This document shows, piece after piece, positions 8,459-16,475 of a stretch of DNA of 64,000 nt. The position numbers and the translations under genes were made by a program. Numbering within the stretch: position 1 is the stretch's first letter; every line of letters begins with the position of its first letter. The stretch comes from Halorarius litoreus (lineage in GTDB: Archaea; Halobacteriota; Halobacteria; Halobacteriales; Haloarculaceae). The notes under the pieces were generated by a model. That model saw nothing but the letters and a program-made list of their open reading frames with translations. It was not told the DNA's origin and searched no databases. The DNA lies in NCBI RefSeq assembly GCF_024362405.1, contig NZ_CP101454.1, positions 3,286,001-3,350,000 on the forward strand. The letters run 5' to 3'.

Positions 8459-9400
8459 CTACTGGTTCTGTGAGGAGACGAACTGGCCCGTCTCAGGGTC
8501 GCGCTCACGCTGGAGCTGCTGCTGGCCCTGCTGGCCCTGCTGGCCCTGCTGGCCGTACTGCCCCTGCTGGTGGCTCTGCTGGGGTTGCTGGCCCTGCTGG
8601 CCGTACTGCCCCTGCTGACCGAATTGGTCCTGCTGGCCCTGCTGTCGGGGCTGGTTCCAGAGGTCCTGGGAACTCTGCCCCTGCTGACCGTACTGCTGCT
8701 GGGGCTGCTGACCGTACTGCTGCTGGCCCTGACTCTGCTGGGGCTGCTGGCTGTACTGCCCCTGCTGGTGGCTCTGCTCGCCCTGCTGTCGGGGCTGGTT
8801 CCAGAGGTCCTGAGAGCCCTGACTCTGCTGGGGCTGCTGGCCATACTGGCTCTGCTGGGGCTGCTGGCCGTACTGCTGTTGGCCCTGCTGCCCCTGCTGG
8901 TGACTCTGCTGGCCCTGCTGTCGGGGCTGATTCCAGAGGTCCTGGGAGCTCTGCCCCTGCTGGCCGTACTGCTCCTGCTGGCTCTGCTGGGGCTGCTGGC
9001 CGTACTGCCCCTGCTGATGACTCTGCTGGGGCTGTTGACCGTACTGCTGGCCCTGCTGGCCGAACTGCTCCTGCTGGCCCTGCTGGGGCTGCTGTCGGGG
9101 CTGGTTCCAGAGGTCCTGGGAGCTCTGTCCCTGCTGGTGACTCTGCTGGCCCTGCTGACCGAACTGCCCCTGCTGGCCCTGCTGGGGCTGTTGGTGCTGC
9201 CCCTGCTGATGACTCTGCTGGGGCTGTTGACCGTACTGCTGGCCCTGCTGGGGCTGCTGGCCGTACTGCTGGCCCTGCTGACCGAACTGCCCCTGCTGGT
9301 GACTCTGCTGGGACTGTTGGTGCTGGCCCTGCTGGCCGTACTGTCCGTGCTGTTCCTGACTGCGTTGCGATCCGTGTCGACGGGAGCTGTATCGTCTCAT
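8459..9400 (-). CDS. Gln-rich, Y-G-Q-Q repeat low-complexity protein
   Basis: 313 residues from ATG 9400 (MRRYSSRRHGSQRSQEQHGQ). Almost the whole protein is Gln, Gly, Ser, Tyr, Phe and His arranged as QQYGQQPQQ, QQGQFGQQGQ and QQSHQQGQ units. Four copies of SQDLWNQPRQQ sit ~135-175 bp apart. The protein ends with the ordinary sequence RERDPETGQFVSSQNQ. It has no signal peptide or membrane helix. The composition resembles prion-like, condensate-forming domains with Tyr/Gln stickers, though that is inference. The basic N-terminus and the conserved-looking tail may be binding handles. It lies upstream of PRC-barrel and DUF326 genes on the same strand, with 37 bp to the PRC-barrel start, so probably one operon. 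Confidence 0.8.
   Translation of the reverse strand: MRRYSSRRHGSQRSQEQHGQYGQQGQHQQSQQSHQQGQFGQQGQQYGQQPQQGQQYGQQPQQSHQQGQHQQPQQGQQGQFGQQGQQSHQQGQSSQDLWNQPRQQPQQGQQEQFGQQGQQYGQQPQQSHQQGQYGQQPQQSQQEQYGQQGQSSQDLWNQPRQQGQQSHQQGQQGQQQYGQQPQQSQYGQQPQQSQGSQDLWNQPRQQGEQSHQQGQYSQQPQQSQGQQQYGQQPQQQYGQQGQSSQDLWNQPRQQGQQDQFGQQGQYGQQGQQPQQSHQQGQYGQQGQQGQQGQQQLQRERDPETGQFVSSQNQ
8470..9330. repeat. CTG/CAG-rich degenerate tandem repeat inside the Gln-rich gene
   Basis: The plus strand reads as CTGCTG, CTGGCC and CTGACC units for ~860 bp, with four longer units (GGCTGGTTCCAGAGGTCCTG) at about 8650, 8793, 8927 and 9099. The repeat follows codon phase of the minus-strand gene. Such tracts are prone to slippage, so copy number may vary between strains. 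Confidence 0.85.
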
Positions 9401-9752
9401 ATGTTCTGTTACCGGGCGTGCATCCAGCGGGCTCGTGCCCGCCTGTGTCGCCCGGGAAGCGACGTACAGGAGAGCCGAGTATTGTAATACTCCACCTATG
9501 AATTGCAACCGTCAGTAAGCGCAAGTTTGTCCGAATTCATCGATTCAGCGAGCACTCTCGAGTAGGAAAATTCGACCCTAGTGAGATATAGGGATGGTAA
9601 GACGGGAGTCGTTCGAACCGAAGATACCGCTCGATAGTCACCCCGAAGATGGCGGCCACCGACGGGACCGCAGTCCGAACTGGAGAGACACGCCGATTCT
9701 ACGATTACCGAGAGGAAAGACTGGCCTGTGAGCGTGAAACCGCGACGGGGTC
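9401..9752. other. Promoter region of the Gln-rich gene
   Basis: No coding frame is recognisable. The interval holds the palindrome at 9477, TGCAAC/GCAAG elements at about 9503-9525, and AT-rich stretches near 9560-9600 (AGATATAGG) that could be a minus-strand TATA region. Confidence 0.4.
9477..9492. promoter_or_regulatory. Perfect palindrome GAGTATT-GT-AATACTC
   Basis: A 7+2+7 bp perfect inverted repeat lies 77-92 bp upstream of the Gln-rich gene start. It is AT-rich within GC-rich surroundings, which fits an operator overlapping a TATA element. The binding protein is unknown. Confidence 0.5.
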
Positions 9753-10559
9753 TCAGAGGCGTGGGGACTGGGTCTTGATGACGGACGCCGCGTTCTCGAG
9801 CTCTCCACACAGCAACACGAGTAAGTCGTCGAGGGTGACGATTCCCGAGAGCTGTCCCTCCTCGTCGAGGAGCGGCAGTCGTCTGACCCGCTCGCGCTCC
9901 ATTCGTCGAAGGGTGTCGAAGACGTCCATCCCGGTCGTTCCCGTGACCAGGCCGCGCGTCACGAGGTCGTCGGCGGTACGGCCAACGATGTTCGGCTCGG
10001 TCACGAGCGAGAGCGCGATAGACCGGTCCGTGACGATGCCGATGGGCCAGTCGTCGTCGACGATGACGACGCTGCCGACGTCCTTCTGCTCCATCGCGGC
10101 GACGAGCGTCGCGACGGGCGTGTCTCGTTCGGCCGTCACGACGTCGGTCTGAACGAGGTCTTCGACCGTCGACGGCTGCAAGCGTGGACCGGTCGGCGGC
10201 GGCTGTGCTGGCTGCGCCGGCTGCATCGGGTCGGCGGTCGGCGGCGACGTCGGGGGCTGGTGCCACTGCTGAGGCGGCGGACGCTGTGGGGGTTGCGGTG
10301 TGGACGGTGGAGTGGGCTGACCCTGAGGGGGTTGAAATGAGGGCTGTTGTGAGGTCTGTGGGGGCTGTGAGGGTTGACCCTGCAGTGGTCGTGACGGCTG
10401 ATGCGGTGGCGGTTGCTGGTGCGGCGGTGGCGTCTGTGGCTGGTAGCTCGGGTCCGGCTGGTTGCTGGGATGCTGTCCCGGCGGCTGGGAGGTTGGTTGA
10501 GACGGGCCGGCTGGCCTCACGGGGCGCCGCTGATTTCGTCGGTCGTCGTTAGGGTTCAT
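9753..10559 (-). CDS. CBS-pair protein with Pro/Gln-rich N-terminal half
   Basis: 268 residues. The first ~130 are low complexity, made of Pro, Gln and Ser (QPQTPPPHQQPPPHQP, PPQRPPPQQWHQPPTSPP). The remainder is one CBS pair: VEDLVQTDVVTAERDTPVAT, DVGSVVIVDDDWPIGIVTDR for CBS1, and VFDTLRRMERERVRRLPLLD, GIVTLDDLLVLLCGELE for CBS2. CBS pairs bind adenosine nucleotides and act as energy or ionic-state sensors. The fused disordered N-terminus is unusual and resembles tails on neighbours at 7612 and 10848. The ATG at 10559 is the only start that keeps the low-complexity region; it is divergent from the gene at 10848. Confidence 0.85.
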   Translation of the reverse strand: MNPNDDRRNQRRPVRPAGPSQPTSQPPGQHPSNQPDPSYQPQTPPPHQQPPPHQPSRPLQGQPSQPPQTSQQPSFQPPQGQPTPPSTPQPPQRPPPQQWHQPPTSPPTADPMQPAQPAQPPPTGPRLQPSTVEDLVQTDVVTAERDTPVATLVAAMEQKDVGSVVIVDDDWPIGIVTDRSIALSLVTEPNIVGRTADDLVTRGLVTGTTGMDVFDTLRRMERERVRRLPLLDEEGQLSGIVTLDDLLVLLCGELENAASVIKTQSPRL

Positions 10560-10847
10560 TGTGAATCGCCGATCCGATACCCGACGTACTCGGTCGACCG
10601 TCCAGTGTTTGTGAAGCCCTCAGATAAACCCCGATGCTCGTCCACGCGAACGTGCAGCGAACCGAGTGACTACGAGTCGATGTATGCCTGGCGTTCCTGT
10701 CCATCCGTCAGCGTGTACGACCCGAAAATCGACGTAAGCCGAGCCATCTCTTCGGCCCGATTTCGAATGGAGATTATACTTTTGCATCCCGTAGCTGTCG
10801 ACCCTACGGGGCCGGAACGACCGACAGTCGCGACCGGCCTGTCGATA

Positions 10848-11489
10848 ATGAGTAACACACAACAGACGAACGACGGTCCGTTCGAACAGCAACTACGTAC
10901 GATGGAGCGAAGCCAGCGTATGCTGACGAAATCGATGATGCTCCCGTTCCAGCAGGCGGCCGAAGTGCAGTGGAACATGGGTGAATTGTTCCTGCGCGGG
11001 CTCGAACTCAACGAGACCCTCCAACAGACGAACGCCGACGTGACCCGGTCCGCGTTCCAGAACTACATCGACTCCTTCGAGAACGCCGCCACGGACGTGA
11101 CCCACCAGCTGGAACGCGACCTCCGTGAGACTCAGGGCCGCCAGGCAGCCGCGACACAGCAGTTCGAGACGGGAATGCCCGGCGGGCAGCCGCCGGCCGC
11201 ACAACAGCCACAACAGCTGCAGCAGCCACCGCAGCAGGTGCCACAGCAGCCGCAGCAGCAGATGCAGCAGCCACCACAGCAGATGCAGCAGCCGCAGCAG
11301 CAGGTGCCACAGCAGCCGCCGCAACCGCCACAACAGCAGCCGGCTCCGACCGAGCAGTACCCGCAGATGGCGCCTCCGGAACAACCGCCCCAGCAGTTTA
11401 CGGAACAGCAGCCACCGGACCAGGTTCCACAGCAGTTCATAGAACAGCAGCAAGCGCCTCCCGCCTACGAGGAGCCGCCTCGTCAGTGA
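10848..11489 (+). CDS. Helical, possibly phasin-like protein with Pro/Gln-rich tail
   Basis: 213 residues from ATG 10848. Residues 10-105 are predicted helical and amphipathic (FEQQLRTMERSQRMLTKSMM, FQQAAEVQWNMGELFLRGLE, NYIDSFENAATDVTHQLERD), with W and F spacing reminiscent of phasins that coat polyhydroxyalkanoate granules. Residues ~120-213 are QPPQQVPQQPQQQMQQ-type low complexity ending AYEEPPRQ. The phasin comparison rests on composition and helix pattern only; no PHA synthase gene is in the window. It begins the rightward run phasin-like, channel, DUF2270. The ATG is preferred because upstream in-frame sequence is antisense to the CBS gene. Confidence 0.7.
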   Translation: MSNTQQTNDGPFEQQLRTMERSQRMLTKSMMLPFQQAAEVQWNMGELFLRGLELNETLQQTNADVTRSAFQNYIDSFENAATDVTHQLERDLRETQGRQAAATQQFETGMPGGQPPAAQQPQQLQQPPQQVPQQPQQQMQQPPQQMQQPQQQVPQQPPQPPQQQPAPTEQYPQMAPPEQPPQQFTEQQPPDQVPQQFIEQQQAPPAYEEPPRQ

Positions 11490-11517
11490 CGAGCGGACAG
11501 CACCTCGTTACGACCGC

Positions 11518-11530
11518 CACTTTTTTCGAC
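11518..11530 (+). terminator. T-tract after the phasin-like gene
   Basis: A run of six T (CACTTTTTTCGA) lies ~30 bp beyond the stop at 11489. Archaeal termination often uses U-tracts without a hairpin. It supports separate initiation of the channel gene and its ATG start at 11657. Confidence 0.35.
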
Positions 11531-11656
11531 CCCGACGTCGCCCCCAAGCGGAGTGAAACCACCACACTGAACGGCGGCGAGTACCGTGCTATCGCGCCAC
11601 GTAGCTTTCGCTGGCCGGGAGGAACGTTATCTCTTCAACTGCCCACTCTGCGTAGA

Positions 11657-12802
11657 ATGAGTACATCGACCTCAGCGACCCAACGGGGGAACGGTGAGCT
11701 CCGGTCGCGGTCTGAGAGCGCGAGTCAGTCACCCGATAACTGTGGCTTCGCGCTCGATATCGACTTCGACAGTGTGGCCCCGCGTACCGACCTTCAGAAC
11801 GCCCCATGTACACGGCGCGTCTGGGAGAACCACGACCGCTGTGTCTGGCACGCGCGGGTGGACGGAAAGACCACCGAGACGTTCGCCGGTGAGGCCGAGA
11901 CGGTCGCGGATGAGACACAACTGCCAGCCGAGGGCCTCGACGGTGCGTACCTCAAAGCGGCGTCGCTGGTCGGCGTCGAGTGGCTCGCCGGGCAGTCGCT
12001 CGTCGGGGCGAACCTCGAGGACGCCAATGTGATGGGTGCCGACCTCACGGACACCAACCTCCTGCTCGCCGATATGACGAACGCCACCGGCATCAACGCC
12101 GACTTCAGCCGTGCGAATATGGAGGGCGCCGACCTCACGAGAGCCGATCTTCGGTTGGCAACGCTCGACGACGCCAGGCTCTACGGGACCGTCCTGACGG
12201 ACGTCAACCTGGGCGGGGATATCCTCCTCGGACAGAAATCCGTCTACGAACGGCTCCACATCTCCCCGGGAATCGCGGAGATCGCACCGCTAGAGGCCGC
12301 TGCGTGGGTGTACCGGCAGTTCCAGCAGCTCTACAGCGACAACGGCCTGCCAGAGGCCGTCCGAGAGAGTTACGTCAACGAGAAGGACGCCCGTCGGCGG
12401 CTCGCCTGGGAGCGCCGAGACATCCCGAACGTCCTCCGATTCGAGGTCTCACGGTGGGTGATGCGGTACGGAGAGAGCCCCTATCGCGTGGTGTTGACTG
12501 CGTTGGTGGTCATCCTCGTAGCCGCCGTCCTGTTCCCACTCACAGGTGGTATCCACGAGATTCAGAACGGACAGGGTATCACCTATCGGCTCGTGAACCC
12601 GGAGGACGCCTCCTCGTGGTGGATCGCCCACGTTCTCTTCAAGAGCCTCTACTTCAGCGTCGTGACGTTCGCGACGCTCGGGTACGGTGACATCCAACCG
12701 ATCGGGACGTGGGCGCGGCTACTCGCCGGCGTCGAAGCGCTCTTGGGGGCGCTCCTCTCGGCACTGTTCGTGTTCGTGCTCGCGAGGCGGGTCACGTGGT
12801 GA
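11657..12802 (+). CDS. Pentapeptide-repeat protein fused to a two-TM potassium channel pore
   Basis: 381 residues from ATG 11657. The N-terminus has spaced Cys/His (CGFALDID, NAPCTRRVWENHDRCVWH). About 18 pentapeptide units follow (AYLKAASLVG, GANLEDANVMGADLTDTNLL, ANMEGADLTRADL). An amphipathic region leads to TM1 (VVLTALVVILVAAVLFPL), a pore helix with the selectivity signature TFATLGYGDIQP, and TM2 ending FVFVLARRVTW. It is a K+-type channel with a right-handed beta-helix domain, likely a ligand or scaffold domain. A GTG at 11486 overlapping the previous stop is an alternative start, but a T-tract intervenes. Its stop overlaps the DUF2270 start. Confidence 0.88.
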   Translation: MSTSTSATQRGNGELRSRSESASQSPDNCGFALDIDFDSVAPRTDLQNAPCTRRVWENHDRCVWHARVDGKTTETFAGEAETVADETQLPAEGLDGAYLKAASLVGVEWLAGQSLVGANLEDANVMGADLTDTNLLLADMTNATGINADFSRANMEGADLTRADLRLATLDDARLYGTVLTDVNLGGDILLGQKSVYERLHISPGIAEIAPLEAAAWVYRQFQQLYSDNGLPEAVRESYVNEKDARRRLAWERRDIPNVLRFEVSRWVMRYGESPYRVVLTALVVILVAAVLFPLTGGIHEIQNGQGITYRLVNPEDASSWWIAHVLFKSLYFSVVTFATLGYGDIQPIGTWARLLAGVEALLGALLSALFVFVLARRVTW

Positions 12803-13536
12803 CGTCTCGCTCGTCGGTCGAGCACGCCGACACCGCCCCAGAACCCGACGCCCAGCAGCGGCCGGGCACAGCGGATTCTCCCCCGTCCGCGTCGGCGCGC
12901 GACGACGACCCGAGCTTCTCGACGCTCACGGCCGCGTTCTATCGCGGGGAGATCGAGCGGGCCGCCGTCTGGCGCGGCCGGCTGGATCAGACGACGAACT
13001 GGGCCGTGGTGTTCGTGGCGGCGATCCTGACGTGGGCCTTCACCAGTGCCGACCACCCCCACTACGTCGTCCTCATCGGCATTTTCGGCGTCACCGCGTT
13101 CCTCGTGATGGAAGCCACCCGCTATCGCGAGTACGACATCTGGCGACGCCGCGTTCGAGTCCTCCAGCAGGACCTGTTCGCCGAGCTGTACGACTCAGAG
13201 CAAGCAGCGACGCGAGCCGCTGCCCACGGCGACGCGAGCCACTGGCGGCGACAGATTGCCGCCAGCCTCCGAGAACCCTCGTTCGACGTGTCGTTCCAGC
13301 AGGCACTCACCCACCGACTGCGTCGCGTGTATCTCGCGCTCCTGTACATCCTGCTGGCGGCGTGGCTCGCCCGCATCGCCCTGCTCCAACCGCGGATACC
13401 CTGGCGTGAGACCGCCAGCATCCTCGGCGTCTCGGGCGAGGTCGTCGGCCTCGTCGTCGGTGGTTTCTACGCGGCAGTGACCCTGCTCACGATGTGGTCG
13501 GCGACGGGCGAACGCGTCCGGGAGTTCGACGACTGA
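12799..13536 (+). CDS. DUF2270 membrane protein, copy 1
   Basis: 245 residues from GTG 12799, overlapping the channel stop as GTGA, so translation is coupled. The family core is clear: AFYRGEIERAAVWRGRLDQT, TNWAVVFVAAILTWAFTSAD, EATRYREYDIWRRRVRVLQQ, then LRRVYLALLYILLAAWLARI. Four membrane helices are likely. Function is unknown. The coupling to a potassium channel here suggests a role in ion or envelope homeostasis. A second copy at 55895 has the same motifs but no channel neighbour. Confidence 0.88.
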   Translation: MTSRSSVEHADTAPEPDAQQRPGTADSPPSASARDDDPSFSTLTAAFYRGEIERAAVWRGRLDQTTNWAVVFVAAILTWAFTSADHPHYVVLIGIFGVTAFLVMEATRYREYDIWRRRVRVLQQDLFAELYDSEQAATRAAAHGDASHWRRQIAASLREPSFDVSFQQALTHRLRRVYLALLYILLAAWLARIALLQPRIPWRETASILGVSGEVVGLVVGGFYAAVTLLTMWSATGERVREFDD

Positions 13537-13723
13537 CCGAATCGGCCGGGGCAAACGGACGGGTGCTTTCATCACAGAACCAAGCAGCCGTCGACGTTCG
13601 GACAGCAGTCACGAGCCGAATTCCTCTCTCCGAGCACGCCGTCTCCTTCGTCCTACTCGACCGTACGCGAGCGTCGCCGACGGCGGGTGACGTGAACTCC
13701 GCCCCGGACGCCTGTCTCACATC

Positions 13724-14716
13724 TCACGCCCGGCCCTGTGGCGGGATGAACGGCCCGACAGAGATGGTGTCGTAAGCGATGGTCGCCGCCCGGAAGATGT
13801 ACGCGACGAAGATGGCGAGCGGGGAGACGACCACGCCGACGCCGAGACTGACGACCACGGGCAATACGGAGAGGGGAACAGTGACCGAGTCGGGGCGGTA
13901 GATGAGCGCGAGCGACATCGAGACGACGAGCGCGGTCAGCCCCAGGTAGACGACGAGTCGCGACAGGTGTGCGAAGTCCTGCTGGAGCGCGATGGTCTTG
14001 AAGAACTGCCGGACGATTGCGATGGCTTCGAGCACGTCCTCGGTCGCCTGGAACTCCGCGTCGACTGCCTCCGAGATGGAGTCGGCGTTGGCGTTCCGAT
14101 GGTGATGGATCGCGACGATGTTCTGGGCGTACTCCGGGCCGATGATGAGTTCGAGAACCCCCACGATCTCGTCGCCGCGGTCGAGATGCTCCGCGATGTT
14201 CCGTCCGTACTCACCGACGGTCTGTATCGTCGCCGCGACGGGCGGCGGTGCATCCCACTCCGACCGGTCGATGGCACCGAGGAGTTCGGTCGTCCGCTTC
14301 GCCAGCGTCTTCCCGAGCAACGAGAGGAACGCCGACGGGTCGTTCGGACTCGAGGGCCGATCGGCCAGCGTTTCGACCTGCGTTCGGAGGTCACGCGTCG
14401 CGTCGAGACGGCCCCGTAGCTCGTTGGGCGAGCCGAACACCCGCGAGAGGATGAGTTGGTTGATCGACAGCGCGATGGTGAGCAGCGTGATGGCTCCCGA
14501 AGTGAGCCCGCTTGCGAACAGCGTCGAGACCGTGCTGCCGGGGCCGATCGCCAGGACGCCACCCGTGACGAGCGCGAACGTCACGAGAGAGAACCCGATG
14601 ACGATGCCAGCGGCGACGACACGCCGGTCGCCGGTGAGGAGCACCCACCGGGCGACCCGGTCTCGGAGCCCGGTCTCGTCGCGAATCGAACTGGTCGCCG
14701 AGACGTCCTGGTTCAT
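13724..14716 (-). CDS. Four-helix membrane protein, paralog family of five (copy 2)
   Basis: 330 residues from ATG 14716 (MNQDVSATSS). TM1 and TM2 are followed by ALSINQLILSRVFGSPNELR, a long acidic helical region including SPNDPSAFLSLLGKTLAKRT, then VRQFFKTIALQQDFAHLSRL, TM3 and TM4, ending GPFIPPQGRA. It is the most diverged of the five copies but keeps both signature segments. It is divergent from the proteasome-like gene with ~110 bp between; the intergenic region carries TGCAAGCC at 14761. No function known. Confidence 0.78.
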   Translation of the reverse strand: MNQDVSATSSIRDETGLRDRVARWVLLTGDRRVVAAGIVIGFSLVTFALVTGGVLAIGPGSTVSTLFASGLTSGAITLLTIALSINQLILSRVFGSPNELRGRLDATRDLRTQVETLADRPSSPNDPSAFLSLLGKTLAKRTTELLGAIDRSEWDAPPPVAATIQTVGEYGRNIAEHLDRGDEIVGVLELIIGPEYAQNIVAIHHHRNANADSISEAVDAEFQATEDVLEAIAIVRQFFKTIALQQDFAHLSRLVVYLGLTALVVSMSLALIYRPDSVTVPLSVLPVVVSLGVGVVVSPLAIFVAYIFRAATIAYDTISVGPFIPPQGRA

Positions 14717-14825
14717 ATCCCCGGTGGCACGAACAGCCGCGAATAGCTTGTCCCTCCGTATGCAAGCCGGCCTACCCTGCACAGGCCAGCCGTGGACGTA
14801 TCACCCGCCCCGTCCACGAGGCCCT

Positions 14826-15389
14826 ATGGGAACTGTCATCGCGGTCGAGAGTGCCGGTGGCGTCGCCCTCGCCGGGGACAGCCGGTGGGTCGGCGACGGA
14901 ACCGTCGAGAGCGACCAGTCGCCACGAGTGGTCGAGTACGGAACGGTCGGCGCGGGCATCGTTGGGGCACTGAGCGACGTCCAGACGTTCGACCGGCAGT
15001 TCGAAGCCGAACTGCGACGACAGCGGCTCGAACACGACGGCCTCGGCATCGACCGTATCGCACAGATCGCTGCCCGAACGGCGACGGCGTCGAACGTCGA
15101 CGTGGTAATCACAGCCCGCGATGCCGACGGCGTGGCACGACTGCGGCAGATCGGTGCCGACGGCAGCGTGCTCGAGGAGTCGGTCGTCGCGCTCGGAACG
15201 GGAGCGGAAGCCGCGTTCTCGCAACTCGATGCTGCGGGAGACGACCTCGATATCGAGACCGCGGCCAACCTGGTCCGGGCGACGATCGAGACGGTAGCGA
15301 CTCGAGACACGGAGACGGGTGGGACCGTCACTGTCTGGACGCTACTCGATGCGGAGCCGACGGTCGCGAAGGCGGGGGACGACGCCTAA
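14826..15389 (+). CDS. Stand-alone proteasome-like Ntn hydrolase
   Basis: 187 residues. MGTVIAVESAGGVALAGDSR matches the start of mature proteasome beta subunits, with Thr3 in the place of Thr1 and Asp18 near the Asp17 position. PRVVEYGTVGAGIVGALSDV and QTFDRQFEAELRR fit the next strands and helix. ALGTGAEAAFSQLD and TRDTETGGTVTVWTL fit the late GSG and Asp-x-x-T-G-G elements. The Lys33 position appears to be Arg34. There is no propeptide. Haloarchaea have separate core alpha and beta genes, so this is an accessory paralog; whether it is active or assembles is unknown. Confidence 0.72.
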   Translation: MGTVIAVESAGGVALAGDSRWVGDGTVESDQSPRVVEYGTVGAGIVGALSDVQTFDRQFEAELRRQRLEHDGLGIDRIAQIAARTATASNVDVVITARDADGVARLRQIGADGSVLEESVVALGTGAEAAFSQLDAAGDDLDIETAANLVRATIETVATRDTETGGTVTVWTLLDAEPTVAKAGDDA

Positions 15390-15393
15390 TCGG

Positions 15394-15729
15394 TCAGTAA
15401 GGTCGGTCTCTGGCGGCCGTATCCGGTGGCGTGATGACGATCTGTCCGGTGCTGTACACCGTAACGCGGTAACCGTCGACCGTGAACGCGACGTGGCTCG
15501 GCGCGCCGGACTGCGGGTCGGTCGTTCGCGCGAAGAGCCGATCGAGTGAATCGGGGTCGACGATGTCGTACAGGACGAACCCGGCGTCGGTGACGTCGAC
15601 GTCCATCGCGTCCGCGAGGGCGTGGACGACGGTCGTGCTGAGTTTCGCGACCCGCGAGGGGTCGTGGTACGCGCGGTACTCGGCGGGCTCCGTTGTCGCC
15701 TGCCGGGGGGTGCCTCGTGCGGTATCCAT
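15394..15729 (-). CDS. HalOD1 output-domain protein, copy 1
   Basis: 111 residues. KLSTTVVHALADAMDVDVTD, FVLYDIVDPDSLDRLF, HVAFTVDGYRVTVYSTGQIV match the HalOD1 domain, a small output module first described in haloarchaeal two-component proteins. Here it is stand-alone, which is common. ATG 15729 is chosen; ATG 15735 (MQM) is possible. The stop is 4 bp from the stop of the convergent proteasome-like gene. A second copy is at 23013. Confidence 0.8.
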   Translation of the reverse strand: MDTARGTPRQATTEPAEYRAYHDPSRVAKLSTTVVHALADAMDVDVTDAGFVLYDIVDPDSLDRLFARTTDPQSGAPSHVAFTVDGYRVTVYSTGQIVITPPDTAARDRPY

Positions 15730-15842
15730 CTGCATCTCGTTGTGCGGGAGATGGAGTACCCTCGTGAAAACCTTACCTTTCGTTACGGCTACCGTATTTC
15801 GCCGCCGAGCGGCGCGACGGGAGGCTGCGCTGGCTCGGCCAC

Positions 15843-16133
15843 CTACTCGTCGTCTTCGTCCTCGTCTTCCCGCGGCTGGACGATGACGAGCGCCTCCCAG
15901 GTGTCGAGCTGGTAGTTGTAGACGCTGTCCAGGACGTGGTCGTCCGGCCCGAGCGCGAGCTGTTCCTGTGGTTGGTCGAGCGAGACGCGACACAGCGTCG
16001 GGGTGGAGACCTGCAACTCCGAGAGCGGCATGTACTGCTGGCCCCCGGGCGGGACGCCCTCCGGCTGCTGCTGGGGTGGCTCGTTGTACATCGGCTGTTG
16101 GACCTGGTGACCAGGCTCGTTGGGTGGGTTCAT
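15843..16133 (-). CDS. Small acidic protein with Pro/Gln-rich N-terminus
   Basis: 96 residues. The first 35 are NPPNEPGHQVQQPMYNEPPQ then QQPEGVPPGGQQYMPL; the rest (ELQVSTPTLCRVSLDQPQEQ, HVLDSVYNYQLDTWEALVIV) looks like a small folded domain and ends in a run of Asp/Glu. I do not recognise the domain. The N-terminal composition resembles the low-complexity segments of the 7.6-11.5 kb cluster, so it may belong to the same set. It precedes HalOD1 on the same strand with a ~110-bp gap. Confidence 0.6.
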   Translation of the reverse strand: MNPPNEPGHQVQQPMYNEPPQQQPEGVPPGGQQYMPLSELQVSTPTLCRVSLDQPQEQLALGPDDHVLDSVYNYQLDTWEALVIVQPREDEDEDDE

Positions 16134-16475
16134 CAGCGGCTCGTCGTTCGAGACAGGCCTGTAAAAGTATACAGAGGCAATTCGCCCGATACAACGACCA
16201 TATTCAGGGAACGCGGCGGTTCGGCTGTCGCGACCGACCCCGCGGTCCGACGGTTCGGGTCACGTCCACGGTCGTAAGGGGAGCTTGTCAGCCGGTGAGT
16301 GGGAGCTCGTCGGCCGATGAGCCGCATCTCGGCGTCGCGATAGCGGATCCCAAGAACGGTGCGGCTGGAACGGCCTGAAGACGAGCGGCGAGCGGTTTCA
16401 CACCGTTCTGACGCCGCCTTACCACGGACCCCGACCTAGCGCTGCCTTCAGCCGGTAACTGCGTGATACCCAGGC

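Noticed and set aside
8470..9330. Repeat tract as a possible CRISPR array
   Set aside because: Units are short codon-phased repeats without constant repeat/spacer structure.
8505..9501. Long open frames antisense to or overlapping the Gln-rich gene, giving Leu-rich or Ala/Gly/Pro-rich proteins
   Set aside because: They are other readings of the CTG/CAG repeat tract. Only the minus-strand Gln frame has a sensible start, a non-repetitive C-terminus and ordered internal motifs.
10848..11489. Calling the helical Pro/Gln-tailed protein PhaP
   Set aside because: Helix pattern is suggestive but no PHA genes are in the window and no diagnostic motif is visible.
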